A stretch of 40,687 bases of DNA from Paludibacteraceae bacterium (GCA_905233255.1 CAJOCN010000006.1:1-40687), one strand, 5' to 3'; positions 6,429 through 15,663 are shown, counted from the stretch's first letter. The notes: generated from the sequence alone by a model not told the origin. Numbers and translations are program-made.

Positions 6429-8612
6429 ATGTTACGCGTATTACGGACATATCGGATTTGGTGGCTATTGGCGCTCGGTGCATGGCTTCTGGCGTCCTGC
6501 AACACGACGAAGTTCGTGCCGCAGGATAAGTGTCTGTTGAACAAAGCGAGGGTCAAGTGCGTGGATGACAAGTCGGTGAGCGGGGCAGACCTGCAGAAAT
6601 ACCTGCGTCAGCGGCAGAACACGGAGATCTTCGGGTTCTGGAAACTGCAGTTACATATCTACGACACAGCGCCCCTGGACACGACCACCAAATCCAACCG
6701 GACGCTTGCCCGGAACGCGAAGAAGATGGGCGAGGCACCGGTCATCTACGACGAGCAGCAGACGCAGGCGAGTATGCAGCAGTTGCGGCAACAGATGAAC
6801 AACATGGGTTATTTCCACGCCGAGGTGGACACCATCAAGAAGGTGAAGAACCGCAAAGTGGACTTGACCTACGTAATCACGGCGCACCAGCCGTACAAAG
6901 TACGGAACTACGAGGTGGATTTTCCTGCCTCTGAGATATTACGAACCATCGCCTCCGACGAGCAGCGGTGCAAAGTGCACCCGGGCGATCAGTTCTCGAC
7001 GGAGACGCTGGACGAGGAGCGCGCGCGGATAGCCACGGCGCTGAGGAACATGGGCTATTTCTATTTCGAGAAATCGATGTTGGAGTTCACCGCCGACAGT
7101 TCGCTCAACAGCCATGAGGTGGACGTCAAGATACACCTGGCGCCGTTCGTGGAGCACCTGGACTCCGCGGCGCTGAAGCAGCTAAGGACGCAGTATTATA
7201 TCCGCAATGTGGACTTCAAGTTAGACAAACCGTTCCTGCGTAAGAACGCGTTGCGCTCGGCGTGCCGTGTGCGCGCGGGAGAGCGCTACGCCGAGTGGCG
7301 GGTGGAGCGTACGTACGCGCGGATGAACGGGCTCGCGCCGGTCAAATATGTGGATGTGGCGTTCACGCCTGTGGGCGACTCGCTGTTGGATTGCGAGATT
7401 ACGATCTCCCGCGGACGTGTTCACACCGTTTCGGCGGAGGTGGAAGGAACGTACTCTGCGGGCGACTGGGGTATAGCGGCGGGCGTGAAATACGTGAACA
7501 AGAACCTCTTCCACGGCGCGGAGGTGCTGACGGTGGGAGCGCGGGCTTCGTACGAGTGGCGCGCCAACGGCGGCAGGGCTGTGGAAGCCAAAGCGGATGC
7601 GAGTCTGCTCTTCACATCCAACGTGAAGGTGAATTTAGCCTATAACTACCAGCAGCGGCCGGAGGAATACACCCGTACCATCGCCAACGCCGGTCTGGGG
7701 TACACTATCCCGAAGAAACCCGGCGACAAATGGACCCACACTTTCAATTTCATCGACATCAACTATATCTACGTGCCGTGGAAAAGTCAGGCGTTCATGG
7801 ACCGGTTCAAGAACTCAAAGCTGATGTTAGCGAGTTACAACGACCAATTCATCCTCGACTGGAACTACACGGCGTCGTACTCGAGTTACGACCGGCGTCA
7901 CCCCAACCGCACGTATGTGCAGTTTGCGGTACGGGCAGAGACGGCAGGTAACGCGTTGTACGGTCTGAGCCGTGCAGCGAGTCTGCCGCAGGATAGTGCA
8001 GGCAGGTATATGTTATGGCGTGTGCCGTACGCGCAGTACGCCAAAGGAGATATTAACTTCACCTGCCATGGCATCATCGCGCCGAAGCACCACTTGGTAG
8101 GACATATAGGAATAGGTGTGGCGGTGCCGTACCTCAACGCGTACGTACTGCCGTTTGAGAAACGGTATTTCGGCGGCGGAGCGAACAGTATCCGCGGATG
8201 GCAGGCGCGGACCTTAGGCCCCGGTACGTTCCGCGGCGTGAACAATGCAGCGGCGTACGACCTGCAGGTAGGCGATATTAAGATCGATCTTAACCTCGAG
8301 TACCGGTACAAGGTGCTGAAGTTCCTGGAGTTGGCTGCCTTCCTCGATGCAGGTAATATATGGACCATCCGGGAGTACCCCAACCAGCCGGGCGGCGTGT
8401 TCCTCTGGGATCAGTTCTACAAACAGATAGCCTGGAGTTACGGCGTGGGTGTCCGGTTTGATCTGTCGATCCTCATCTTCCGTGTGGATTTCGGCGTCAA
8501 GCTGCATGATCCGAGCCGTATAGCCGAGGGCAAGCAGTGGCGCACGGCACCCAACGGACTGGGGTGGAAGGATGACATGACGTTTCATTTCGCAATCGGA
8601 TACCCGTTTTAG
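6429..8612 (+). CDS. BamA/TamA-family outer-membrane assembly protein with lipobox
   Basis: 727 residues from ATG at 6429, 11 nt after the promoter. The N-terminus has a signal with lipobox LLASC (Cys24), as in Bacteroidota surface-antigen proteins. Residues about 35-390 hold POTRA-like repeats (YKVRNYEVDFPASEIL; YYIRNVDFKLDKPFLR; HTVSAEVEGTYSAGDW), and the rest is an outer-membrane beta barrel with the conserved RYFGGGANSIRGWQARTLGPG motif and a terminal phenylalanine (FHFAIGYPF). The family inserts or translocates proteins at the outer membrane. It heads an operon that also makes and exports lipid A, a sensible partner set for outer-membrane building. Whether it is the essential BamA or a TamA-like paralogue cannot be settled here; the lipobox argues for a paralogue. 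Confidence 0.88.
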   Translation: MLRVLRTYRIWWLLALGAWLLASCNTTKFVPQDKCLLNKARVKCVDDKSVSGADLQKYLRQRQNTEIFGFWKLQLHIYDTAPLDTTTKSNRTLARNAKKMGEAPVIYDEQQTQASMQQLRQQMNNMGYFHAEVDTIKKVKNRKVDLTYVITAHQPYKVRNYEVDFPASEILRTIASDEQRCKVHPGDQFSTETLDEERARIATALRNMGYFYFEKSMLEFTADSSLNSHEVDVKIHLAPFVEHLDSAALKQLRTQYYIRNVDFKLDKPFLRKNALRSACRVRAGERYAEWRVERTYARMNGLAPVKYVDVAFTPVGDSLLDCEITISRGRVHTVSAEVEGTYSAGDWGIAAGVKYVNKNLFHGAEVLTVGARASYEWRANGGRAVEAKADASLLFTSNVKVNLAYNYQQRPEEYTRTIANAGLGYTIPKKPGDKWTHTFNFIDINYIYVPWKSQAFMDRFKNSKLMLASYNDQFILDWNYTASYSSYDRRHPNRTYVQFAVRAETAGNALYGLSRAASLPQDSAGRYMLWRVPYAQYAKGDINFTCHGIIAPKHHLVGHIGIGVAVPYLNAYVLPFEKRYFGGGANSIRGWQARTLGPGTFRGVNNAAAYDLQVGDIKIDLNLEYRYKVLKFLELAAFLDAGNIWTIREYPNQPGGVFLWDQFYKQIAWSYGVGVRFDLSILIFRVDFGVKLHDPSRIAEGKQWRTAPNGLGWKDDMTFHFAIGYPF

Positions 8613-8654
8613 AAGACCGCTGCGCTCAAAGAAGAAAGTAGAAAGAACAAAGAC
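8611..8654. repeat. Hairpin cassette plus heptad array between the BamA/TamA-like gene and rnhB
   Basis: AGACCGC-TGCG-CTCAAAG (8614-8631), then seven-base units GAAGAAA, GTAGAAA, GAACAAA and GAC. It starts within the stop codon of the upstream gene and ends 4 nt before the rnhB ATG. Confidence 0.8.
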
Positions 8655-8658
8655 TTAT

Positions 8659-9270
8659 ATGCTGAAAGCATACATGATACCTAATATAGTCGAAGCCGGT
8701 TGCGACGAGGCGGGACGAGGACCGCTGGCCGGGAGTGTGTTCTGCGCGGCGGTGATCTTAGACCCCGGGCGGATAGCGAGCGTGCCGGAGTTCGAGTGGC
8801 TCAACGACTCGAAGCAGCTGACGGACAAACAGCGGTACGCACTGCGGCCGGTGATCGAACGCGAGGCGGTGAGTTGGGCGGTAGTGGAAGTGAGTGCGCA
8901 GGAGATAGACGAACGGAATATACTGCAATGCTCGATATTAGGGATGCAGCGGGCGCTGGACAAGTTGACGGTACGGCCGCAACACATACTCGTCGATGGC
9001 AATAAATGGAAACCCTACGTGCCGGAAGGAGAGATTTTAGAGATACCGGCAGACACCATAGTCCACGGCGACGCGACCTACCTGTCGATAGCCGCAGCGA
9101 GCGTGCTCGCCAAGACCTATCGGGACGACTACATGAACCGCCTGCACGCGGAGTACCCGCAGTACGGCTGGGACCGCAACAAAGGCTACCCTACCGCCGA
9201 GCACTACGCCGCGCTCCGACAATACGGCCCCACGCCGTACCATAGAATGACTTTTAATTTGAAGATTTGA
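8659..9270 (+). CDS. rnhB: Ribonuclease HII
   Basis: 203 residues from ATG at 8659 (ATG at 8674 also possible). Removes RNA from RNA-DNA hybrids and single ribonucleotides from DNA. Catalytic signature VEAGCDEAGRGPLAG near residues 11-25, the second acidic site in HILVDGNKW, then IVHGDATYLSIAAASVLAKTYRD and the C-terminal GWDRNKGYPTAEHYAAL motif. Full length for the family. The last codons (NLKI-stop) are supplied by the start of the repeat array that follows, so the native C-terminus has probably been replaced by a few repeat-encoded residues. Second gene of the operon. Confidence 0.95.
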   Translation: MLKAYMIPNIVEAGCDEAGRGPLAGSVFCAAVILDPGRIASVPEFEWLNDSKQLTDKQRYALRPVIEREAVSWAVVEVSAQEIDERNILQCSILGMQRALDKLTVRPQHILVDGNKWKPYVPEGEILEIPADTIVHGDATYLSIAAASVLAKTYRDDYMNRLHAEYPQYGWDRNKGYPTAEHYAALRQYGPTPYHRMTFNLKI

Positions 9271-9328
9271 AAATTTGAAAATTTGAAAATTGATAATTGA
9301 CAATTGACAATTGATAATTGATAATTTT
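9256..9328. repeat. Composite AT-rich array: GATTTGAA octads then AATTGAY heptads
   Basis: GAAGATTT-type and AAATTTGA-type units with period 8 (about 9256-9288) run into AATTGAT, AATTGAC, AATTGAC, AATTGAT, AATTGAT with period 7 (to 9328). The array holds the rnhB stop (9268-9270) and stops directly at the sppA ATG. Confidence 0.85.
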
Positions 9329-11104
9329 ATGTTATTTATTCAAACCACACAACAGACGCAGGAGGGCCAGGCCCGTCCTCGTCGCAGAGTAGGCTGCTTA
9401 GGCGGCTGTTTGATTTTCTTCGCAGTGTATTTTATTTGCAGCGCCCTCTTAGGATGGCTCATGGGTGACGCGTTGTCCAACAGCACCGTTGCCTTGCAGG
9501 ACAAGACGATCTACCGTCTGCAGATGAAAGGAACGCTGGTAGAGCAAGGACAGAAGGATAATCCCTTTGCGTCCATCATGGGCGAAATGCCGTACGTAGG
9601 CAGCCGCGCCAAACAAGAAACAGTCGGTCTGGACCAGATACTGAGTAATATCCGTCTGGCTAAGAACGACGAGAAGATCTTAGGTATCTGGATTGACGGC
9701 GGCGAGTTAGCTATGGCTCCGGCTTCCGCCAAAACGATCCGTGACGCACTGCTCGATTTCAAGAGTTCGGGTAAGTGGGTCATCGCTTCCGCCAAGAGTT
9801 ACGGCGAGACGAACTACTATGTAGCCTCTGCGGCTGACCGTCTTTGCATGGATCCAACGGGTAGCGTAGAGTGGCACGGTTTGGGAGCGCAGAAAATGTA
9901 TTTCACCCGCGCCATGGAGAAGATCGGCGTGAAGATGAATATCCTGAAGGTAGGTACGTTCAAGAGCGCAGTAGAGCCGTATTTCCGCACCTCGATGAGT
10001 GAGGCGGACCGAGAGCAGACCAAGCAGTACCTCGACGGTATCTGGAGCGAGTACAAACAGGCTGTAGGCGCTGCGCGCGGACTGAGCGAGGCGCAGCTGG
10101 ACGAGCTGGCGGACCGGCCGATGGACGTTGAGTCCGCAGAGGCTACGCTCGCTGCCGGATTGGTGGACACCATCGTATATGTACAGGACATGGATTCGTT
10201 GCTGCGCGTCTATGCCGGCACGAAAGACTACCACCTGTTGACCACCGGCAAGATGGCTCAGGTGAAACGCCCGGAGAGCAAGGCAAAGGATAAGATCGCC
10301 GTGCTGTACCTTGAGGGCGAGATTACCGACGAGACCGGCGACGGGATTGTAGGCAAAGAGGTTGTCAAAACCCTCAAGGAAATCGGTAAGGAAGACGGTC
10401 TCAAGGCACTCGTGCTGCGTGTGAACAGCCCGGGCGGCTCCGCCGATGCCAGCGAGCAGATTTGGCACGCCGTTCAGAAGATCAAAGCCGACTCCATCCC
10501 TGTAGTGGTGTCGATGGGCGATTATGCCGCTTCGGGAGGTTATTATATCTCCTGCGGCGCGGATTATATCTACGCCGAGCCGACGACTCTCACGGGTTCG
10601 ATCGGTATCTTCGGTACCGTGCCGGACGTATCCAAACTGCGCGATAAGATCGGTGTGGACATCGACGGCGTGGGCACCAACAAACACTCAGGCATGGGCG
10701 CTTTGGTCCTCAAGGGCATGAGCGATGAGGAACATGCAATCTTGCAGAAGATGGTAGAGCGCGGCTATGACCTGTTCACCCGCCGCTGCGCCGAGGGCCG
10801 CCACGTGGAGCAGGATTATATCAAGTCCATCGGCGAAGGCCGCGTATGGTTGGGATACAAGGGCAAAGAGATCGGCATCGTAGATGAGTTGGGAAATATA
10901 GACGACGCCATCAACAAGGCAGTTGAACTCGCCGGCGTGGAGAACTACAAACTCTGTTACTACCCCGAGGTAGCTGATCCGTATGCCGACCTGCTGAAGA
11001 TGTTCGACAACACGACGGAGGAGGAGAAACTGATGATGAAGGTACGTGCCTTCTGCTCCAAGCCGCGTGTAATGGCGCTTATGCCGGAGGTGGAAATAAG
11101 GTGA
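9329..11104 (+). CDS. sppA: Signal peptide peptidase SppA, 67-kDa type
   Basis: 591 residues from ATG at 9329; a TTG at 9311 in the same frame lies inside the repeat array and was not used. Membrane-anchored serine protease that degrades cleaved signal peptides. One transmembrane segment (CLGGCLIFFAVYFICSALLGWL, about 23-44), then two SppA/ClpP-like halves. The general base is Lys212 in VGTFKSAVEPYF and the nucleophile Ser402 in GDYAASGGYYISCGAD, matching the Ser-Lys dyad split between halves in E. coli SppA. The stop codon is formed by the first unit of the heptad array at 11101-11135. Third gene of the operon. Confidence 0.95.
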   Translation: MLFIQTTQQTQEGQARPRRRVGCLGGCLIFFAVYFICSALLGWLMGDALSNSTVALQDKTIYRLQMKGTLVEQGQKDNPFASIMGEMPYVGSRAKQETVGLDQILSNIRLAKNDEKILGIWIDGGELAMAPASAKTIRDALLDFKSSGKWVIASAKSYGETNYYVASAADRLCMDPTGSVEWHGLGAQKMYFTRAMEKIGVKMNILKVGTFKSAVEPYFRTSMSEADREQTKQYLDGIWSEYKQAVGAARGLSEAQLDELADRPMDVESAEATLAAGLVDTIVYVQDMDSLLRVYAGTKDYHLLTTGKMAQVKRPESKAKDKIAVLYLEGEITDETGDGIVGKEVVKTLKEIGKEDGLKALVLRVNSPGGSADASEQIWHAVQKIKADSIPVVVSMGDYAASGGYYISCGADYIYAEPTTLTGSIGIFGTVPDVSKLRDKIGVDIDGVGTNKHSGMGALVLKGMSDEEHAILQKMVERGYDLFTRRCAEGRHVEQDYIKSIGEGRVWLGYKGKEIGIVDELGNIDDAINKAVELAGVENYKLCYYPEVADPYADLLKMFDNTTEEEKLMMKVRAFCSKPRVMALMPEVEIR

Positions 11105-11135
11105 AAGGTGAAAGGTGAAAGGTTATAGGTGAAAG
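11101..11135. repeat. GTGAAAG heptad array forming sppA stop and lpxK start
   Basis: Five units of exactly 7 nt: GTGAAAG, GTGAAAG, GTGAAAG, GTTATAG, GTGAAAG. The first gives the sppA TGA (11102-11104) and the fifth the GTG start of lpxK (11129). Confidence 0.9.
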
Positions 11136-12142
11136 GTATTCTATACATACCACTGAGTTGGCTCTACGCTTTAGGCGTGTGGGTGAGACATCTGCTCTTT
11201 GACCGGCGGCTGTTGCACTCGACGAAGGTGAAGGTTCCCACCATCTGCGTGGGTAACCTCGCTGTGGGCGGTACGGGCAAGACGCCCATGACGGCGTATA
11301 TAGTAGGGCTGTTGTTGGAGAACGGGTACCGGCCGGCGATACTCTCGCGGGGCTACAAGCGTACCACCAGAGGGTTCGTGATGGCAGATCCGTTATCCAC
11401 GGCGGACACGATTGGCGACGAAGCAATGCAGCTCCACCGTAACTTTCCGGAAGTGCCGATGGCGGTGTGCGAGAGTCGTGTGCGAGGGGTCAAACAACTA
11501 CTGAGGCAGGTAGAGGGGCTGGACGTGATCGTATTGGACGACGCGATGCAACACCGCCGGCTGCGGAGCGGTTATACCGTACTCCTGACCGCCTACGACA
11601 AACTCTATATAGATGATCACATGTTACCGTGGGGCACGCTGCGTGATCTGCCTTCCCGGGCACTCAAAGCCGACACCATCGTGGTGACCAAGTGTCCGGA
11701 GGATATACGTCCGATTGACATGCGCGTGATAGACAACCGGCTTCATCTGCCGACTTACCAACAGTTGCATTTCGCAGGTATGGAGTATGCTCCGATCGAG
11801 CAGGAAGGTACGCCGCTGGTACTCGCCGGCATTGCCCATCCGCAGTATATGATTGACCATATACGGCGCCAATACCCGCAGGCAGAGTTGCTCGCCTACC
11901 CCGACCACCACCACTATACTCCGCAGGATATAGAGGCTATTCTCACAAAGGCACAGCCCTTCGATTTTGTCATTACGACAGAGAAAGACCTGCAGCGACT
12001 GAGGATGACACCCCTCCTGGAACAACTCAACGAGCAGGGTAAGAAACTCATCGCCCTGCCGATCCGCACTATATTCTATACCCCGAAAGAGCAGTTCGAC
12101 AAACTGATCCTGAGATACGTACGCGAAAACAGACGTTTATGA
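11129..12142 (+). CDS. lpxK: Tetraacyldisaccharide 4'-kinase
   Basis: 337 residues from GTG at 11129, which lies in the last heptad unit; no better start precedes the conserved N-terminal amphipathic helix (ILYIPLSWLYALGVWVRHLL). Phosphorylates the lipid A disaccharide precursor at the 4' position at the inner face of the cytoplasmic membrane. The P-loop GNLAVGGTGKTP (about 43-54) is unmistakable, followed by ILSRGYKR and the DDAMQHRRL motif (DDGfQHr in the family). Overlaps the exporter gene by 4 nt (ATGA), implying coupled translation of lipid A synthesis and export. Confidence 0.95.
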   Translation: MKGILYIPLSWLYALGVWVRHLLFDRRLLHSTKVKVPTICVGNLAVGGTGKTPMTAYIVGLLLENGYRPAILSRGYKRTTRGFVMADPLSTADTIGDEAMQLHRNFPEVPMAVCESRVRGVKQLLRQVEGLDVIVLDDAMQHRRLRSGYTVLLTAYDKLYIDDHMLPWGTLRDLPSRALKADTIVVTKCPEDIRPIDMRVIDNRLHLPTYQQLHFAGMEYAPIEQEGTPLVLAGIAHPQYMIDHIRRQYPQAELLAYPDHHHYTPQDIEAILTKAQPFDFVITTEKDLQRLRMTPLLEQLNEQGKKLIALPIRTIFYTPKEQFDKLILRYVRENRRL

Positions 12143-13950
12143 CCCCCTATAAGACGATACAAATACTCAAGCGGTTTATCCCGCCATACAGAGGACAGAT
12201 GGCGTTGAACATCCTCTTCAACCTGCTGTCAACCATTCTGTCGCTCTTCTCGTTCGCCGCGATAATTCCATTTCTGCGCATTCTTTTCGGTCTGACCGAG
12301 GCCGATGGGCAGAACCCGCTCTACGTTCTGCTCAACGAGCAGATTGCGGCACACGGGGCGAGCTATGTGCTGTTGCTGTTAGGTGCGTTCCTCGTGGTGA
12401 TGACGGGGTTCAAATGCGGCACCGCGTGGCTGGCGAACTACTTCATGGTACCTATCCGGACGGGTGTGCTGCGCGACTTACGCAAGCAGCTGTACGATAA
12501 AATCCTCTCCCTGCCGATGGGGTATTTCACCGAGGCGCGGCGCGGCGACGTAATCTCGCGTATGACGAACGACGTAGGCGAGGTGGAGGCGTCCATTATG
12601 AGTGCGCTGGACATTCTCTTCAAGGATCCGATCATGATCTTCGTCTATCTGGTGACGCTACTGGTTATATCGTGGCAACTGACGCTCTTTGTGCTCATCC
12701 TCATGCCAGTTGCCATCTTCTGTATCGGTCGGATAGGCCGGTCGCTCAAACGTGCGTCCACCAAAGGGCAGGAACAGAACGCAGAGATACTCTCGTCCAT
12801 CGACGAGACTTTATTAGGACTGAGGGTGGTCAAGGGCTTTAATGCGCAGGACAAACTGCGGAGCCGTTTCGACACCCTCATCAATGCCACCCGCGCCACC
12901 TTCAACCGCATTAACCGCCGGTACTACCTCGCCCACCCGCTCTCGGAGTTCTTAGGCACGGCGCTGATTGCGGTTATCCTGTGGTTCGGCGGACTGCTTA
13001 TCCTCTCCGACCACGCTACGATAGACGCCTCAACCTTCATCTACTACCTCGTGATCTTCTACTCCATCATCAACCCCTCGAAGGACCTGAGCAAAGCCGC
13101 TTACGGCATTCGCCGGGGTATGGCTTCACTCGAGCGGATCGACGAGGTGCTGAATACGCAATCGAACATCACCGAACCGGCGAGCCCGAAGCCCGTGGTG
13201 TTTGAACAAGAGATTGAGATCAAGGATCTGCATTTCCGGTACAGCCCCGAACGCGAGGTGCTGACGGACATTAACCTCGTTATCCCGAAGGGCAAGACGG
13301 TGGCGCTGGTAGGTCAGTCGGGGAGCGGCAAGACGACGCTCACGGATCTCGTGCCGCGGTTCTACGACCCGCAGGAGGGTGCCATCACCATCGACGGCAC
13401 GGATATACGGTCGTTCCGGACGCATGATCTGCGTGCGCTGATGGGTATCGTCTGCCAGGAGCCGATCCTCTTCAACGACACGGTGTATAACAATATCACT
13501 TTCGGCGTGGACACGACGCAACCGGCACCGAACGGGCTCACATGGCAACAGGCGGTAGAACAAGCCGCGCGGATAGCCAACGCCCATGAGTTCATCATGG
13601 AGATGAAAGACGGCTACCAGACCGTCATCGGCGACCGTGGCAGCCGTCTCTCCGGCGGGCAGCGGCAACGACTCAGTATAGCGCGGGCGGTGCTCAAGAA
13701 CCCGCCTATCCTCATCTTGGACGAGGCTACCTCGGCACTCGACAGTGAGTCGGAGAAATTAGTACAAGAGGCGCTGGAGCACCTTATGAAAGAGCGTACC
13801 ACCCTCGTTGTGGCGCACCGGCTCTCGACCATCAAGCACGCCGACCTCATCTGCGTCCTGTCCGAAGGACGGATTGTAGAGCGCGGCACGCATGACGAGC
13901 TGTACGCCCTCGGCGGGCATTATACCAAATTAGTCGATATGCAGCAGTAA
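12139..13950 (+). CDS. msbA: MsbA-like ABC exporter (lipid A flippase candidate)
   Basis: 603 residues. Fused half-transporter: six membrane helices in residues 20-320, then a nucleotide-binding domain with Walker A VGQSGSGKTTL (391-401), signature LSGGQRQRLSIARAVL, Walker B ILILDEATSALD and the H-loop in VVAHRLSTI. Type IV exporters of this form move lipid-linked substrates across the inner membrane. The 4-nt overlap with lpxK points to lipid A-core as substrate, which is why I use the name msbA, but Bacteroidota carry several similar exporters and the substrate is inferred from position. The stop is followed directly by two hairpin cassettes. Confidence 0.88.
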   Translation: MTPYKTIQILKRFIPPYRGQMALNILFNLLSTILSLFSFAAIIPFLRILFGLTEADGQNPLYVLLNEQIAAHGASYVLLLLGAFLVVMTGFKCGTAWLANYFMVPIRTGVLRDLRKQLYDKILSLPMGYFTEARRGDVISRMTNDVGEVEASIMSALDILFKDPIMIFVYLVTLLVISWQLTLFVLILMPVAIFCIGRIGRSLKRASTKGQEQNAEILSSIDETLLGLRVVKGFNAQDKLRSRFDTLINATRATFNRINRRYYLAHPLSEFLGTALIAVILWFGGLLILSDHATIDASTFIYYLVIFYSIINPSKDLSKAAYGIRRGMASLERIDEVLNTQSNITEPASPKPVVFEQEIEIKDLHFRYSPEREVLTDINLVIPKGKTVALVGQSGSGKTTLTDLVPRFYDPQEGAITIDGTDIRSFRTHDLRALMGIVCQEPILFNDTVYNNITFGVDTTQPAPNGLTWQQAVEQAARIANAHEFIMEMKDGYQTVIGDRGSRLSGGQRQRLSIARAVLKNPPILILDEATSALDSESEKLVQEALEHLMKERTTLVVAHRLSTIKHADLICVLSEGRIVERGTHDELYALGGHYTKLVDMQQ

Positions 13951-14010
13951 GACAAAAGACCGCTGCGCTCAAAGACAAAAGACCGCACCTATGGTGCTCA
14001 AAGAAAAAAG
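13951..14010. repeat. Two tandem GACAAAAGACCGC-hairpin-CTCAAA cassettes between msbA and mnmA
   Basis: Copy 1 (13951-13973) has the short core TGCG; copy 2 (13974-14002) has the hairpin GCACC-TAT-GGTGC in the same place. The flanks are identical and only the core differs. GAAAAAAG follows. It fills the whole gap. Confidence 0.85.
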
Positions 14011-15111
14011 ATGGAGCAAATGTCAAATCTCAAATCCCAAATATCAAATGCAAAACCCAAGGTTTTGCTCGGCATGTCAGGCGGAATAGACTCCACGGTG
14101 AGCGCGATGCTGCTCCTGGAGCAAGGATACGAGGTGGTAGGTGTAACCTACCGCACGTACGACAGTATGAAGGAGTCGTGTCTGGCGAAAGAAAAAGGGT
14201 GTTGCACGATTGACTCGATCATGGAGGCGAAGCGCAACGCCGAGCGGATGGGGTTTGAGCACCACATAGTGGATTTCCGCGAACCCTTCCGGCGGTGCGT
14301 TATTCAGAATTTCATCGACGAATATATGTCCGGGCGGACGCCTAACCCCTGCGTGGTGTGCAACAGTACCATCAAATGGGGCGAGATGCTCCGTCTGGCG
14401 GACGAGATGGGCTGCGAGTTCATCGCCACGGGTCATTACGCCCGCATCGCCGTTCGGGACGGGCATTACTACCTCCGCACGGCGGCGGACAGCCGTAAGG
14501 ACCAGACTTATTTCCTCTGGCGGCTGACGGAAGAGCAACTGAAAAGAACCATCTTCCCTCTTGGAGACTACACCAAGGATGAGGTGCGCGAGATAGCCCG
14601 GGCGCACGGCTACGAGAAACTCGCCGTCAAACGGGAGAGCCAGGAGATCTGTTTCATTCCCGACGATGACTACCGCACTTTCCTGCGCGCGAACGTGCCT
14701 GATTATAAGGAACGCGTGCACGCGGGTGAGTACGTGGACAAAGAGGGTAAGGTGCTCGGCTCCCACGAGGGCTTCGTCAACTACACCATCGGTCAGCGCA
14801 AAGGGCTCGGCATCGCCTTGGGTCACCCCGCTTATATCACGCACATAGACGCCGCAACAAACCGCATTACGTTGGGAACGAACGAGGACATGTATGCCTC
14901 GGAGCTACGGTACCACGGTGCACCCCTGCGCCCGATAGCCGGGGGCGGAGTACTCACCGCCAAGGTACGGTACCGCACACAAGCCGTCCCCGTGACACAA
15001 AAAAACGAGGGTTGCTTGCAATTCGCAACCCCCGTCTGGGGAATAACGCCGGGACAATCGGTCGTCGTCTATCAGGACGAACTCGTCATCGGCGGCGGGA
15101 TTATTCAGTGA
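14011..15111 (+). CDS. mnmA: tRNA-specific 2-thiouridylase MnmA
   Basis: 366 residues from ATG at 14011 (ATG at 14020 also in frame). Thiolates U34 of Lys, Glu and Gln tRNAs. PP-loop GMSGGIDST (21-29), catalytic cysteines Cys117 in NPCVVCNSTIKWGEML and Cys214 in SQEICFIPDDD, then FVNYTIGQRKGLGIALG and a C-terminal beta-barrel domain (GITPGQSVVVYQ). All key residues are present. The first 15 or so residues (EQMSNLKSQISNAKP) are encoded by a CAAATnn heptad array (14017-14051) and form a tail ahead of the usual start of the domain. Last gene of the operon, converging on the rubrerythrin gene 3 nt away. Confidence 0.95.
   Translation: MEQMSNLKSQISNAKPKVLLGMSGGIDSTVSAMLLLEQGYEVVGVTYRTYDSMKESCLAKEKGCCTIDSIMEAKRNAERMGFEHHIVDFREPFRRCVIQNFIDEYMSGRTPNPCVVCNSTIKWGEMLRLADEMGCEFIATGHYARIAVRDGHYYLRTAADSRKDQTYFLWRLTEEQLKRTIFPLGDYTKDEVREIARAHGYEKLAVKRESQEICFIPDDDYRTFLRANVPDYKERVHAGEYVDKEGKVLGSHEGFVNYTIGQRKGLGIALGHPAYITHIDAATNRITLGTNEDMYASELRYHGAPLRPIAGGGVLTAKVRYRTQAVPVTQKNEGCLQFATPVWGITPGQSVVVYQDELVIGGGIIQ
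14017..14051. repeat. CAAATnn heptad array at the mnmA N-terminus
   Basis: CAAATGT, CAAATCT, CAAATCC, CAAATAT, CAAATGC: the pentamer is constant and all five dinucleotides differ. Exact period 7, translated. Confidence 0.9.
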
Positions 15112-15114
15112 TTA

Positions 15115-15663
15115 TTATTTCCCGAAATAACGCTTGTACAGACCTTCGAAACCTTTACCGTGACGAGCCTCGTCGCGTGCCATCTCATGTACGGCATCGT
15201 GAATAGGATCGAGGTTCAGTTCTTTCGCACGCTTAGCGATATTCAGTTTATCCTCGCATGCGCCGGCCTCTGCCATCATACGTTTCTCGAGGTTGGTCTT
15301 GGTGTCCCAAACCACCTCGCCTAAGAGCTCTGCGAAGAGCGAAGCATGGTCTGCCTCCTCGTACGCATATTTACGGAACGCAGCAGCGATCTCGGGATAG
15401 CCCTCTCGGTCGGCTTGACGCGCCATAGCCAGGTATTGTCCCACCTCGGTGCACTCACCCATGAAGTGAGCGCGCAGACCGTCATGGATAACAGGATCGG
15501 TTACATCCTTGGCTACGCCTACTACGTGCTCGCACGCGAAGTTCAGTTTGTCATCGGAAGCTACCTTCCACTCTACGATTTGTTTGCACTGCGGGCAGCG
15601 CTCCGGTGCCTCATTGCCCTCGTGGACATAACCACAAATCGGGCAGATAAATTTCTTTGCCAT
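15115..15663 (-). CDS. Rubrerythrin-type peroxide reductase with N-terminal rubredoxin domain
   Basis: 182 residues from ATG at 15663. The N-terminal rubredoxin-like iron site uses Cys7, Cys10, Cys23 and Cys26 (ICPICG...RCPQC). The ferritin-like diiron domain follows, with [28 protein letters not shown] and [14 protein letters not shown] as the Glu/His ligands. With rubredoxin in front of the diiron domain it has the order of reverse rubrerythrins, sold in databases as NADH peroxidase; it detoxifies hydrogen peroxide in anaerobes. It lies 38 nt after the SulP gene on the same strand with no visible promoter in the gap, so it may be cotranscribed with it. Confidence 0.9.
   Translation of the reverse strand: MAKKFICPICGYVHEGNEAPERCPQCKQIVEWKVASDDKLNFACEHVVGVAKDVTDPVIHDGLRAHFMGECTEVGQYLAMARQADREGYPEIAAAFRKYAYEEADHASLFAELLGEVVWDTKTNLEKRMMAEAGACEDKLNIAKRAKELNLDPIHDAVHEMARDEARHGKGFEGLYKRYFGK

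Noticed and set aside
9311..9328. TTG at 9311 as the sppA start
   Set aside because: It lies wholly in the AT-rich array; the ATG at 9329 directly precedes the conserved part.
14998..15034. GGGTTGC...GCAACCC hairpin inside mnmA as another repeat insert
   Set aside because: The encoded residues fit the normal C-terminal domain of MnmA without an insert, and the flanks match none of the three repeat types.
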